From contig CANJXF010000011.1 in the NCBI GenBank assembly GCA_947478865.1, forward strand, positions 1-64,000: DNA of 64,000 bases, written 5' to 3'. Source of the DNA: Verrucomicrobiales bacterium (GTDB taxonomy: Bacteria; Verrucomicrobiota; Verrucomicrobiia; Limisphaerales; CANJXF01). A program made the position numbers and the translations under genes. How positions within the stretch are numbered: position 1 is the stretch's first letter; every line of letters starts with the position of its first letter. A model generated the notes under the pieces. It had not been told where the DNA came from. It did not search any database and worked only from the letters and a program-made list of their open reading frames with translations. Shown in pieces: positions 47,980-57,640 of the stretch.

Positions 47980-49770
47980 ATGAATGAAAAATCAAAAAGC
48001 ATCTGGCAGAAATCGTGGAAAGGGCCGGGCGCGCTTCTCGCTGGATTCCTGATCATCGGCTTCGCAAGTTTCGTGGCGATATTTGCGCTGGAATTGGTAT
48101 CCGCAAAAAACAATTCGGCCAAAGAGTTGCTGCTGTTCGCGTTCCTCATCGCGCTCAGTATCGCGACCGCGCTGACGCTTTTGTTCGCTTTTCTCCGCTG
48201 GCTGTGTTGCTGGCGTAATTTTCGCCGAACCCTGTTCGCCCTCGCCTGTCTCGCCACACTGTTTGCACTTTTTTACGCGGAGGAAAATTGGCGCGGCAAA
48301 CACGCCTGGGAGAAATACAAACGCGATCAGGAAGCCAAGGGCGAGAACTTTGATCTCAAGAGCATTGCCCCACCGCCCGTGCCGGACGATCAAAACTTCG
48401 CGATGAGCCCGCTTTGGGTCGAGGAGGTAAGTGCGCAGATGGGGTTGGAAAGGGCCAAGGTCTGGTATGGAGAGAAAGTGGCCGCGCTGGGCCATACAAA
48501 TTTTATTCGCCCTCTGGCCATGCCGGCAGAACTTAACGTAAAAGGAGTGGACTTCACCAATGGAACTAACTCGTGGCAAAAGGGAGAAAAATTCGATTTA
48601 AAACTGTGGCAGGACTATTATCGGAGGCTCGCTGCGGTCACCAATTTCTTCCCCGTCGCGCCTCAGCCGCAAACACCCGCCGCCGATGTCTTGCTGGCCT
48701 TGAGCAAATACGATTCGAACATCGAGAAATTGCGCACCGCAAGCAAACTTCCCTACTCGCGCTTTCCTTTGGGCTACGACGACGACAATCCCTCCGGGAT
48801 ATTGCTCCCGCACCTGGCTTCGTTCAAAGGGTGCGTAACGACGTTGCAATTGCGCGCCAATGCCGAACTCGAAGCAGGCCAGGCCGAAAAAGCGTTGGAG
48901 GATATAAGGCTGATGTTGCGTTTGACCGAGGCGATTCGTAACGAGCCGATCACCATTTCACATTTGGTCCGGGTGTCCATGTTGCAAATTGAGTTGCAGG
49001 CAATTTGGGAAGGGCTGGCCGGACACAGCTGGAATGACGCGCAACTCGCCGCGCTCGACGCAGAGCTTGCCAAACTCGATTTCCTGGCTGACTACAGTTT
49101 TTTCATGCGCGGCGAGCGTGCGTTTGGAGTGGGAATAATTGATTATTTGCGACGCAACCGAAACGCCCTTCAAAACATCGGAGCACCCGAGCGTGAAGAT
49201 GGGCGCCCGGAAAACAAATTAGAACAGACAATGAAAAATCTACCCGGTCAACTCATTCCCGGCGGCTGGTTCGAGCAAAACAAAATCGCCATAGGTCAAA
49301 TGCACATTGATTACCTTTTACCGATCGTGAATCTAGAAACGCGCACCGTTTCGCCATCGGCTCAGAAACGTGCATCCGATGCCTGTGCCGGGATAAAATT
49401 GACTCCTTATAACTGGTTCACCCGCCTGCTCTTGTCATCATTGAGCAAGATTTCGCAAAAGCTTGCTCGCGCACAGACGTCCACCGACCTGGCGCGAATC
49501 GCCTGCGCACTGGAACGCTACCGTCTTGCGAATGGAAAATTTCCCGAAACACTCGCAGCGCTTGCCCCACAATTTATGCAGAAGATTCCGCACGACGTTA
49601 TCAATGGCAGACCGCTGAATTACCACCTCACCAATGACAAACAATTCATTCTGTATTCCGTCGGATGGAATGAAACGGACGACGGCGGATCGGTCGTCCT
49701 TGGAACAGGGAAAACCCCCAGCGTGGACATAAACCAGGGCGATTGGGTTTGGAAATATCCCAAGGAATAA
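47980..49770 (+). CDS. Conserved hypothetical membrane protein
   Basis: N-terminal TM segments then a soluble domain; full-length ORF 5 nt after the previous gene. Confidence 0.65.
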   Translation: MNEKSKSIWQKSWKGPGALLAGFLIIGFASFVAIFALELVSAKNNSAKELLLFAFLIALSIATALTLLFAFLRWLCCWRNFRRTLFALACLATLFALFYAEENWRGKHAWEKYKRDQEAKGENFDLKSIAPPPVPDDQNFAMSPLWVEEVSAQMGLERAKVWYGEKVAALGHTNFIRPLAMPAELNVKGVDFTNGTNSWQKGEKFDLKLWQDYYRRLAAVTNFFPVAPQPQTPAADVLLALSKYDSNIEKLRTASKLPYSRFPLGYDDDNPSGILLPHLASFKGCVTTLQLRANAELEAGQAEKALEDIRLMLRLTEAIRNEPITISHLVRVSMLQIELQAIWEGLAGHSWNDAQLAALDAELAKLDFLADYSFFMRGERAFGVGIIDYLRRNRNALQNIGAPEREDGRPENKLEQTMKNLPGQLIPGGWFEQNKIAIGQMHIDYLLPIVNLETRTVSPSAQKRASDACAGIKLTPYNWFTRLLLSSLSKISQKLARAQTSTDLARIACALERYRLANGKFPETLAALAPQFMQKIPHDVINGRPLNYHLTNDKQFILYSVGWNETDDGGSVVLGTGKTPSVDINQGDWVWKYPKE

Positions 49771-49826
49771 ATCGCTTTCCACAGAACCCGATTGAGCGAC
49801 AGCGTGATTCCCCCTAAGCTCGGCGC

Positions 49827-50390
49827 GTGAGTGAAAATCAAAACGCGTTTCAGGAAGTCCGGTTGCTGCTGAATGCAAAAGAGTTGGCTTCGCTTGGTCC
49901 AGAACCGCGGCAGGGTCGCGAGCCGTTGGAAATCCTGGATGAGAAAATCGCGCACGCATTTTCCAAGATCAACCTTTCGCCATCGTCGCAACAACTAATT
50001 CGCTCGCTCGTTTTGCTTTGGCACGATCACCTCGACGAATCGCACTCCATTTCGCAAAATCTGCACAGCGCGGACGGAAGTTTTCTGCATGGGATTATGC
50101 ATCGACGCGAACCGGATTATGGCAATGCGAAGTATTGGTTCCACCGCGTTGGCGAGCATCCCTGCTATCCAGCCCTCGCGATCAAAGCAGCCGCTCTGAT
50201 CGACCGCGCCGAGAACGGCGCCCTGAAATCACAACTCCTTCCCGGAGGAGATTGGGACGCATTCGGCTTTGTCGATGCGTGTGAAAAGGCGCTGCGGCGC
50301 AAAGACGCCAAAGCCATCGCGACCTTGCAAGCCGCGCAGGAAATTGAATTCAAAATGCTGCTCGATCATTTCCTCGGTTCGCTTGGCTGA
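49827..50390 (+). CDS. Conserved hypothetical protein (187 aa)
   Basis: GTG start; 'LLWHDHLDESHSISQNLHSADGSFLHGIMHRREPDYGNAKYWFHRVGEHP'. Confidence 0.7.
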   Translation: MSENQNAFQEVRLLLNAKELASLGPEPRQGREPLEILDEKIAHAFSKINLSPSSQQLIRSLVLLWHDHLDESHSISQNLHSADGSFLHGIMHRREPDYGNAKYWFHRVGEHPCYPALAIKAAALIDRAENGALKSQLLPGGDWDAFGFVDACEKALRRKDAKAIATLQAAQEIEFKMLLDHFLGSLG

Positions 50391-50399
50391 ACAAATCTC

Positions 50400-51341
50400 A
50401 TGAACGAATTTCAAACTGTGCTGCTCGCCGTCCTGCCGGTTTTCGCCATCACCTTCGCCGGTGTGCTGATGCGAAAATTGAACTGGCTGACCGAGGAATC
50501 CGACCAGAGCCTTTTACGTGTCACGGTCAACGTTCTGGCTCCGTGCCTGATTTTCAGTTCGATTCTGCAAAACCACGCGCTGCGCAATGTAGGCAATGTC
50601 GTCCTTCCGCCCATCATTGGTTTTGGAACCGTCTCGCTCGGCATGATCGTGGCCTCGGGGCTGACTCGGATCTCTGGCCTGCGAGAGCGTAAATCGCTTG
50701 CCACATTCATCCTCTGCGTCGGTCTCTACAACTACGGCTACATCTCCGTCCCGCTGGCCAATTCGTTGTTTGACCGCGAAACGATCGGCGTTCTGTTCGT
50801 GCACAATCTCGGCGTTGAAATCGCGCTTTGGACCGTTTGCCTGATGGTGCTGAATGAAGGCCGGGGCGGCTGGAAGAAAATTTTCAATCCGCCCGTGCTC
50901 GCAGTTCTGCTCAGCCTGCCGCTGAATTTTCTGCACGGCGACCAATGGATTCCGAAGTTCGTTCTCGTCACCGCAAAAATGTTGGGCGAATGCGCCATCC
51001 CGATGGGGATCATCCTGATCGGCGCCACCATGGGCGATCATTTGCACGAATTTCATTCGGCTTCGGGCTGGCGGGTGATCTTCAGCTTATGCGCGCTGCG
51101 GGTTGGGCTCATGCCGCTGCTGTTTCTTTTACTGGCGAAGTTCCTCCCCTGCTCGCTCGAATTGAAACGCGTCATCGTGCTCCAATCCGCCATGCCGACG
51201 GCGACCTTCAGCATCGTTATGGCGCGCCATTACGGCGGAGATACACCCACCGCGTTGCGGGCCGTGATCGCCACGTCGGTTCTCGGGCTCATTACGATTC
51301 CACTTTGGATACGTTTTGGCCTGAAATTTGTCGGGCTGTAA
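50400..51341 (+). CDS. AEC (auxin efflux carrier) family transporter
   Basis: MNEFQTVLLAVLPVFAITFAGVLMRKLNWLTEESDQSLLRVTVNVLAPCLIFSSI; polytopic. Confidence 0.88.
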   Translation: MNEFQTVLLAVLPVFAITFAGVLMRKLNWLTEESDQSLLRVTVNVLAPCLIFSSILQNHALRNVGNVVLPPIIGFGTVSLGMIVASGLTRISGLRERKSLATFILCVGLYNYGYISVPLANSLFDRETIGVLFVHNLGVEIALWTVCLMVLNEGRGGWKKIFNPPVLAVLLSLPLNFLHGDQWIPKFVLVTAKMLGECAIPMGIILIGATMGDHLHEFHSASGWRVIFSLCALRVGLMPLLFLLLAKFLPCSLELKRVIVLQSAMPTATFSIVMARHYGGDTPTALRAVIATSVLGLITIPLWIRFGLKFVGL

Positions 51342-51375
51342 TTCGGGCCGGAAGCGACGATGGAAATCCGCGCCG

Positions 51376-52899
51376 CTATTTTTTAACCGCGGTCTCCAGC
51401 ACTTTCACCAATGCCTCGATCGTGTGCGGTTTGGCCTCGAGGTGCGCCTTCAAACCCAGCGCCACGATCGCTTTCGATGTTTCGGGGCCAATGGAAACCA
51501 GCTTCATCCCGGGAAATTTTTTCAAAAGGGCCGGCAGGTTGAATCGCGCGTGAAAATTCTCCACCGTGGAGGCGCTCGTAAACGTGATCCAATCCGCGCC
51601 TGATTCATTCAAGCTGGCCGCGGCGCCACTGATGTCTTCGCTTTCGGGAATGGTCTTGTAGCAGGCGACGTCATCCACAATTGCGCCCAGCTCTTCCAAT
51701 TTCTGCGGCAGCTCGCGGTTGGCCACCTCCGCGCGCAGCAGCAGCATCTTGAGATTCTCAACGCTTTCGTATTTCTTGAATGCGTCGGCGATTTTCTTGG
51801 TGACGTATTCTTCCGGCATCAAATCGACTTTGAGATGGAGTTCCTTCAACTTCGCCGCCGTCGCAGGACCGATCGCCGCAATGCGCACGCCGCCAATGTC
51901 GCGCAGATCTTCGAATGCCTTGAAGAACATCTCGAAAAAGGTCGTGACTCCGTTCGGGCTGGTGAAGATGAGCCAATCATAGGAATTTAGGTCGAGCAAC
52001 ACTTCCGCGAATTGCAGTTGCTCGGTCGGCGGAACAATCTTGATCGTTGGGATTTCCAGAACCTCGGCGCCGCGATCCAGCAACTGCTTGGAAAGTTGGC
52101 TCGCCTGGTCACGGGTGCGCGTCACCACGATTCGCCTGCCGAACAGAGGACGTTTTTCAAACCAGTTTAATTTCTTCCGCAGCTTCACGACGTCGCCGAC
52201 GACGGTGACCGCCGGCGCCGAGAACTTTGCTTTCTCCGCCTCATCCGAAATCGTTGCCAGCGTTCCTTCGATGGATTGCTGCTGGCCCGTGGTGGCCCAA
52301 CGCACCATCGCAACGGGAGTCCCCGCGGCAAGTCCGTGGGAAATCAATGCGGCGGTGATATCGCGAATGCGTTGAACGCCCATCAGAATAACCTTCGTGC
52401 CGGGAATCTTCGCGACTTTTGACCAGTCCACGTTGGTTCCGTCTTTCGCGGGATTTTCATGGCCGGTGATGACGGTGTAGGAGGAGGAATGTTCACGATG
52501 CGTCATCGGAATCCCGGCGTAATTTAGCGCCGCGATGCTCGAGGAAATCCCGGGCACGACCTCAAATGAAATCTCCGCATCGAACAATTCCTCAGCCTCT
52601 TCGCCGCCACGGCCGAACACGTAAGGATCGCCACCCTTCAGCCGCACCACGCATTTGCCTTCCCGCGCTTTGGTCACGAGCAGGCCGCTAAGTTCTTCCT
52701 GCGACATCGCGTGATCTTTGCAGCGTTTTCCCGCGTAAATAATTTCCGCCTTCGGCGCAAGCCGCAGCAGATCGGTATTCACGAGCGCATCGTAGATCAC
52801 CACGTCGGCGCGACCCAACAACTCCGCGCCACGCAACGTGAGCAATCCCGCGTCGCCCGGGCCGGCACCGATCAAATAAACAATTCCTTTGGACTTCAT
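51376..52899 (-). CDS. Fused uroporphyrinogen-III C-methyltransferase / uroporphyrinogen-III synthase
   Basis: N-term VYLIGAGPGDAGLLTLRGAELLGRADVVIYDALV...RLKGGDPYVFGRGGEE (CobA/SUMT); C-term RRIVVTRTRDQASQLSKQLLDRGAEVLEIPTIKI (HemD). Confidence 0.93.
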   Translation of the reverse strand: MKSKGIVYLIGAGPGDAGLLTLRGAELLGRADVVIYDALVNTDLLRLAPKAEIIYAGKRCKDHAMSQEELSGLLVTKAREGKCVVRLKGGDPYVFGRGGEEAEELFDAEISFEVVPGISSSIAALNYAGIPMTHREHSSSYTVITGHENPAKDGTNVDWSKVAKIPGTKVILMGVQRIRDITAALISHGLAAGTPVAMVRWATTGQQQSIEGTLATISDEAEKAKFSAPAVTVVGDVVKLRKKLNWFEKRPLFGRRIVVTRTRDQASQLSKQLLDRGAEVLEIPTIKIVPPTEQLQFAEVLLDLNSYDWLIFTSPNGVTTFFEMFFKAFEDLRDIGGVRIAAIGPATAAKLKELHLKVDLMPEEYVTKKIADAFKKYESVENLKMLLLRAEVANRELPQKLEELGAIVDDVACYKTIPESEDISGAAASLNESGADWITFTSASTVENFHARFNLPALLKKFPGMKLVSIGPETSKAIVALGLKAHLEAKPHTIEALVKVLETAVKK

Positions 52900-53843
52900 T
52901 AAGTTCTTAATTCACTCGCCAGCTGCTCGCCTAATTCGGCCGCTTGATTCAGCGGACCCCGGCGCTCGCCGCGCCGGACAATTTTTGATAGATAGGAAAC
53001 CGCGCGCAGCCAGATCTCGTTTCCGACAATTTCCGCATAAGCTGCCACAGCACTTTGGCAACCGCCACCCATCCCTCGCAGAAAGGCGCGTTCCGCCGTG
53101 ACGCAATGCCACGTCGCGCTGTCGTTCAGCTTTTCGCAAACCGCGTCAATCCGCGGATCATTTTCGCGCGACTCAATTCCGATCGCGGCTTGGCCAACGC
53201 ATGGCAGCATATCCGCCGCTTCAATCGGCGTGGCGAAAACTCCCTCGGGAATTCCTTCGCCGGACAGAACTCCATTTGCGTCGATTTGAAATTTCAGCCG
53301 ATGCAAACCCGCAGCGGCCAAAATGGTTCCGTGCAGCTCGGGATTGCTCGCGAGCTTTTGCAGCCGCGTCCCGACATTTCCGCGAATCGGAACAATCTTT
53401 AAGTCCGGACGGCGCTCGAGCAGTTGCGCGCTGCGCCGCGTGCTGCTTGTGGCAATCGTCGCGCCCTGCGGCAAATCAGCGACGTGCATTTTGGTTTTGC
53501 CAATCAGAACATCGCGGACATCCACGCGCTTTCCCGCCGCGCCGAGCTTCAATCCGTCCGGCAAAATCGTGGGCAAATCCTTCAAGCTATGAACGGCGAA
53601 ATCGGCTTCGCCACTCAGCATCGCGTCTTCTAGCTCCTTCGTGAAAAGTCCGCGCGGCAGCGTGGCATCAATGCGCGCCATCGACGCCTTTTGCAATTTG
53701 TCGCCGGTGGTTTTGATGATCTTTAATTCGAAGCTTTGCTCCGGAAACTGCGAGCGGCAGAAGGCCAGCACCGCGTTGGATTGTGCGAGTGCCAGCGCGC
53801 TGCCGCGCGTGGCGATGTAAATGGTTTTATCGGTTGAGCTCAT
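52899..53843 (-). CDS. hemC: Hydroxymethylbilane synthase
   Basis: [56 protein letters not shown]; stop overlaps next ATG (TAATG). Confidence 0.96.
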   Translation of the reverse strand: MSSTDKTIYIATRGSALALAQSNAVLAFCRSQFPEQSFELKIIKTTGDKLQKASMARIDATLPRGLFTKELEDAMLSGEADFAVHSLKDLPTILPDGLKLGAAGKRVDVRDVLIGKTKMHVADLPQGATIATSSTRRSAQLLERRPDLKIVPIRGNVGTRLQKLASNPELHGTILAAAGLHRLKFQIDANGVLSGEGIPEGVFATPIEAADMLPCVGQAAIGIESRENDPRIDAVCEKLNDSATWHCVTAERAFLRGMGGGCQSAVAAYAEIVGNEIWLRAVSYLSKIVRRGERRGPLNQAAELGEQLASELRT

Positions 53844-53901
53844 TTATTTTGAAAGGTGAACGGAGCGGGAAAACCTTCGCCCGCGCGCCGCCGCTTTGAC
53901 T

Positions 53902-54954
53902 TCATTCGTAGGCTAGCTTGGAGCCAGAGTGCGACACGTTGGAAGAGGAAAATTGCAGGAGCGCTTTGGCTTTTTCGCTGATAATCTTTTCGCACTGCAC
54001 CACTTCGCTGCGGCGTTGTTCAAGGTAATCGGCGGCGATCGCCTGGAGATCATCAATATTGTAAAGATAGACGTTTTCCAAAAAGTTGACCTCGGGATCA
54101 ATGTCGCGCGGCACGGCAATATCGATGAGCAAGAGCGAACGGTTTTTGCGCAGCTTCATCAGCGGCTCCAGTTTGGCGCGGTCCAGAATGTGATGCGGCG
54201 CGGCGGTGCTGCTGATGACAATGTCCACATTGGCAAACTCGCTGGCCCAATTATCAAAATGCACGGCGCGTCCGTTCAACTCTGCCGCAAGCGCCACCGC
54301 GCGGTCATGGGAGCGATTTGAAACGAGAATGCTGTTTGCCCCGCGGGAGAGAAGGGCGCGCGCCGTTTTCTCGCTGGTCTCGCCCGCGCCAATCACCATG
54401 ACCTGGCGATCGCCGAGCGAATTGAAAATCTTCTGCGCCAGTTCCACCGCAACGGATCCCACCGAGACGCTGCCGCGCTGGATATTCGTTTCCGTGCGGA
54501 TTTGCTTGGAGACATTAAAGGCGCGCTGGAACGCTTTGTTGAGCCGGCCGCCGGTGTGTTTGTGGTTCAATGCGAGATCGTAAGCCTTTTTCAACTGGCC
54601 GAGGATTTCCGTCTCGCCGAGCACCATGGAATCGAGGCCGCATGCGACTTTGAAGAGATGTTCCAAACTCTTTGGTTCGCCGAGGGTGTAGATTTCCCCA
54701 TTGAGCGGCTCGCGGTAGTTGTGGTGGTCGATCAGGAAATTGTGCAGCGCCGGAAACGCCTGGCGTGGATCGAGTTGGGTTGCGACATAGATCTCCACCC
54801 GGTTGCAGGTGGAAAGAATCACCGCCTCCTCCGCGATTCCCGCCGTGCGCAGTTTCTGCAGGGTTTCGGGGATAATGGTCTCAGAAAAAGCAAACCGTTC
54901 CCGCACCGTGACGGGCGAGGAATGATGGCTTAATCCAATGACAACAATGGGCAT
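53902..54954 (-). CDS. hemA: Glutamyl-tRNA reductase
   Basis: VIGLSHHSSPVTVRERFAF, ILSTCNRVEIYV, GLDSMVLGETEILGQLKKAY, SVSVGSVAVELAQKIF. Confidence 0.96.
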   Translation of the reverse strand: MPIVVIGLSHHSSPVTVRERFAFSETIIPETLQKLRTAGIAEEAVILSTCNRVEIYVATQLDPRQAFPALHNFLIDHHNYREPLNGEIYTLGEPKSLEHLFKVACGLDSMVLGETEILGQLKKAYDLALNHKHTGGRLNKAFQRAFNVSKQIRTETNIQRGSVSVGSVAVELAQKIFNSLGDRQVMVIGAGETSEKTARALLSRGANSILVSNRSHDRAVALAAELNGRAVHFDNWASEFANVDIVISSTAAPHHILDRAKLEPLMKLRKNRSLLLIDIAVPRDIDPEVNFLENVYLYNIDDLQAIAADYLEQRRSEVVQCEKIISEKAKALLQFSSSNVSHSGSKLAYE

Positions 54955-54957
54955 GAG

Positions 54958-55860
54958 CTAAGGTTCGGCTGGCGGGTTGTAGTTGGCGAACTGTTCGATG
55001 GCCGCTTTTTTGAGCATGGACCCGCGCTCCGCTTTGGCGTTGGGAGAATGCAGCGGCGACATCAAACTGGACCCCCAGAATGTCAGCGCAACGAAAATAA
55101 ATAATCCGATTGTTCCCCAGGCAAAGCGGCGTCCGCGCTGCGAGAATTTCCAGCGCATTAAAATCAAACCCAGGCACATCAACCAGACGAGCGCGGACCA
55201 AAGAATTTTCGGAGCATCCTGGGCGAAGTCACCACGGATCTGATTGAACCAAACCGCGCTCACCAACAATCCAACGCTCAGCATGACGAAGCCGCCGAGG
55301 AGGAGGCGGCCCATGACGAGTTCCAGTCGTTGAATCGGCGGCAGCAGCGAAACGACCGCGCGAAGTTTATGGAACTTCAGATTGTGCTCCTGGGTGAGAT
55401 ACATCATTCCGGCCACCGAACTGAGGCCGAACGCACCATACGAAAGGGCAAACAGCGCCACATGAAGACTCAGCCAACCGCCGGTGAATTGCGGCACGGT
55501 CGTCTGCACATCGAGACCGGGCATAAGCGCAAAGACGCCGATCGCGAAAAGGATGGGCGAGGCGAACGCGCCGAGAAAACGAAGGCGCGACCAAATGCCG
55601 AGCAAAAGGTAAGAGGCGACCATCGTCCAGGTGACAAACATGGTGGCTTCAAAGAGGTTGTGGACCGGGCAGCGTTCGAGGGAAAAACCCCTTTTCACCA
55701 TTGCCGTTGTGTGAAAAACCGAGGCAATCAGAAGCAGGCTGTAGTTGACGCGGTTGTCCTGACGAAATCCTTTTCGCCAAAGAAAAAAGGAGTAAACCAT
55801 GCTGATTCCGTAGAAGAGCACAGCCAGAGCGAAAGAAGTTTTATCAGTCAGCCAAACCAC
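54958..55860 (-). CDS. CcsA/HemX-type cytochrome c assembly membrane protein
   Basis: Polytopic; GGWLSLHVALFALSYGAFGLSSVAGMMYL, WSALVWLMCLGLILMRW; first gene of the heme operon. Confidence 0.85.
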   Translation of the reverse strand: MVWLTDKTSFALAVLFYGISMVYSFFLWRKGFRQDNRVNYSLLLIASVFHTTAMVKRGFSLERCPVHNLFEATMFVTWTMVASYLLLGIWSRLRFLGAFASPILFAIGVFALMPGLDVQTTVPQFTGGWLSLHVALFALSYGAFGLSSVAGMMYLTQEHNLKFHKLRAVVSLLPPIQRLELVMGRLLLGGFVMLSVGLLVSAVWFNQIRGDFAQDAPKILWSALVWLMCLGLILMRWKFSQRGRRFAWGTIGLFIFVALTFWGSSLMSPLHSPNAKAERGSMLKKAAIEQFANYNPPAEP

Positions 55861-55917
55861 GACAACAGGTTAATGCAGGTGAACATCGCCGCAAGCTGGA
55901 TTTCCAACCCCGCGCCG

Positions 55918-57303
55918 TTAGGGCTTGAAGGGGACGGCGTTGCGAAAGGTGGTTTCCACCTGGCCGGGAGGGCGCCCTGAATTGTAAGCCAGTCCCGCCA
56001 TCATGCCGCTGGCCAGCGCCGTGGAAACGGAGGTGCCATTGACGTAATAACTGGTTCCAGCATACGAAATCACCGTGGCTCCGGGAAGAATGACATCCAC
56101 GAAATCACCGCGGTTGGCGTAGGGGGCAACCGCGCCGGTTCGATCTCCAGCCGAGGTAACAGCGATGACCGTGGGGTAAGCCGCCGGATAGGTCGGCGTC
56201 GTCACGGGCTGATTTCCGGCTGCCGCGAAAATCGGGATGTTTTTCTGCGAAACCTGCTGGATCAAATTCGCGAGGAATGCGCTATCCCCTTCGCTGCCCA
56301 GGCTGAGCGAGAGAATATTTGCGCCCCCGTTGACCGCTGCCGTGATTCCTTGCGCCACGTTGAAGGTGGTAGTCGTCGGATTCGGGCCGTAAACGTCCAC
56401 TGGCAGGATTTTGATCGAGGCGGACTGCCCGGTAATGGTGCTGTTGAGACCGAGCAACATCGATTCCGCCATGCTCGTGCCGTGCATTGGCACATCCCCG
56501 TTGACGTTCGCTTCACCGGCAACCGATAGGCTCGAGAGCATAAACCCCTGCATGTTTTCGTTTAACCGCTGGACCGCCGTATCGATCAGGCCGATCACAA
56601 TTTGTTTTCCATCACCCGGCCCGGCCTCCGCCTTGAGATTGAAGGGCGAACTCCCATTGACCGAGGCCATGGCGAATGGGCTTGGTTTTTCCAGCGAATA
56701 ATTGGAATCGATCGAAGCCACGCTGTCCACGTGCGAAAGCTGTTCGCGCGCCGCGTTCGCAGCCACTTCATCGGGAAACTCGAGCAAATACGAATTGGTT
56801 CCCTCCAGTTTGCCGATGATTTTGCCGCCGAGCTGCTGCGCCAGCGCGTCGATGTTCATGGAGGAACCGGGCTTCAGCGTCACGATGAGATGATTCTTGA
56901 TCACCTTGTTTTTGCCGAGAATGACTTTATTTTTCTCGGTTCGGATCAGTTGCGTCGCTTTTGCTGCCTCGCTGCGAAACACCAGCAGGCGCGGCACCGA
57001 GTTGCTTTGGGGAGAGATTTCAAAACTGAGTTTGCCGAGCAGGAAGCGCAGGGCATCGCTGGTTGGCAGATTTTTAAATGTTGCCGAAGCCGAACTTGAG
57101 CTGCCCGGTTCAATGTAAATTTCCCAACCGGTCAGAGCGCCAATTTTCTGGAGCAACGGCTGGAGTTCAACCCCCGCCAAGTCCGCATCGAAAGTCTTTT
57201 TATCGGCGTGCCAGACCAGGGATTCCTTCGCCGCGCAGGCGGTCCATGCGAAAAGAAAGAGCGCGAGGCAGGACGCGCCAAATTGCACAAAGCATTTTCT
57301 CAT
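55918..57303 (-). CDS. S8 family serine peptidase with STN-like N-terminus and prodomain
   Basis: IVIGLIDTAVQ (Asp), PMHGTSMAESMLLG (His), VNGTSVSTALASGMMAG (Ser); N-term ADLAGVELQPLLQKIGALTGWEIYIEPGSSSSASATFKNLPTSDALRFLLG. Confidence 0.85.
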   Translation of the reverse strand: MRKCFVQFGASCLALFLFAWTACAAKESLVWHADKKTFDADLAGVELQPLLQKIGALTGWEIYIEPGSSSSASATFKNLPTSDALRFLLGKLSFEISPQSNSVPRLLVFRSEAAKATQLIRTEKNKVILGKNKVIKNHLIVTLKPGSSMNIDALAQQLGGKIIGKLEGTNSYLLEFPDEVAANAAREQLSHVDSVASIDSNYSLEKPSPFAMASVNGSSPFNLKAEAGPGDGKQIVIGLIDTAVQRLNENMQGFMLSSLSVAGEANVNGDVPMHGTSMAESMLLGLNSTITGQSASIKILPVDVYGPNPTTTTFNVAQGITAAVNGGANILSLSLGSEGDSAFLANLIQQVSQKNIPIFAAAGNQPVTTPTYPAAYPTVIAVTSAGDRTGAVAPYANRGDFVDVILPGATVISYAGTSYYVNGTSVSTALASGMMAGLAYNSGRPPGQVETTFRNAVPFKP

Positions 57304-57419
57304 GACAGTTTCAATATACTACCATTGACAGGCAAAGCGATGAAAACGTTCGCCCGCAAGTCACCACCTTTTCCATCTCCAGATCTGCCTGATGGAATCC
57401 CGTTCGAATACAATTAGGG

Positions 57420-57640
57420 GACGAAACTAGCCCGGTAGCGAGCGCCGGTATTCGCGGGCGATGGGTCAACAATCCGCGTTGTCCCGGATCTGTTCGCAAT
57501 CGTTTTCCAGTGCGTCCATTGGCTCAGATTGGTCGAGGTCTGAATTTCGCAAACACTTTCGAGCGTCCCGCTCCGGAGAAATTCAAAGGTGCTGGCGGCC
57601 CTCAACAGGTTCACCGGGACGGCGGCGGCACTTCGCCCTT
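57420..57640 (-). pseudogene. Orphan C-terminal module of a secreted protein
   Basis: ...LESVCEIQTSTNLSQWTHWKTIANRSGTTRIVDPSPANTGARYRASFVP matches the tail module of large secreted proteins, without any preceding catalytic domain or signal. Confidence 0.5.
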
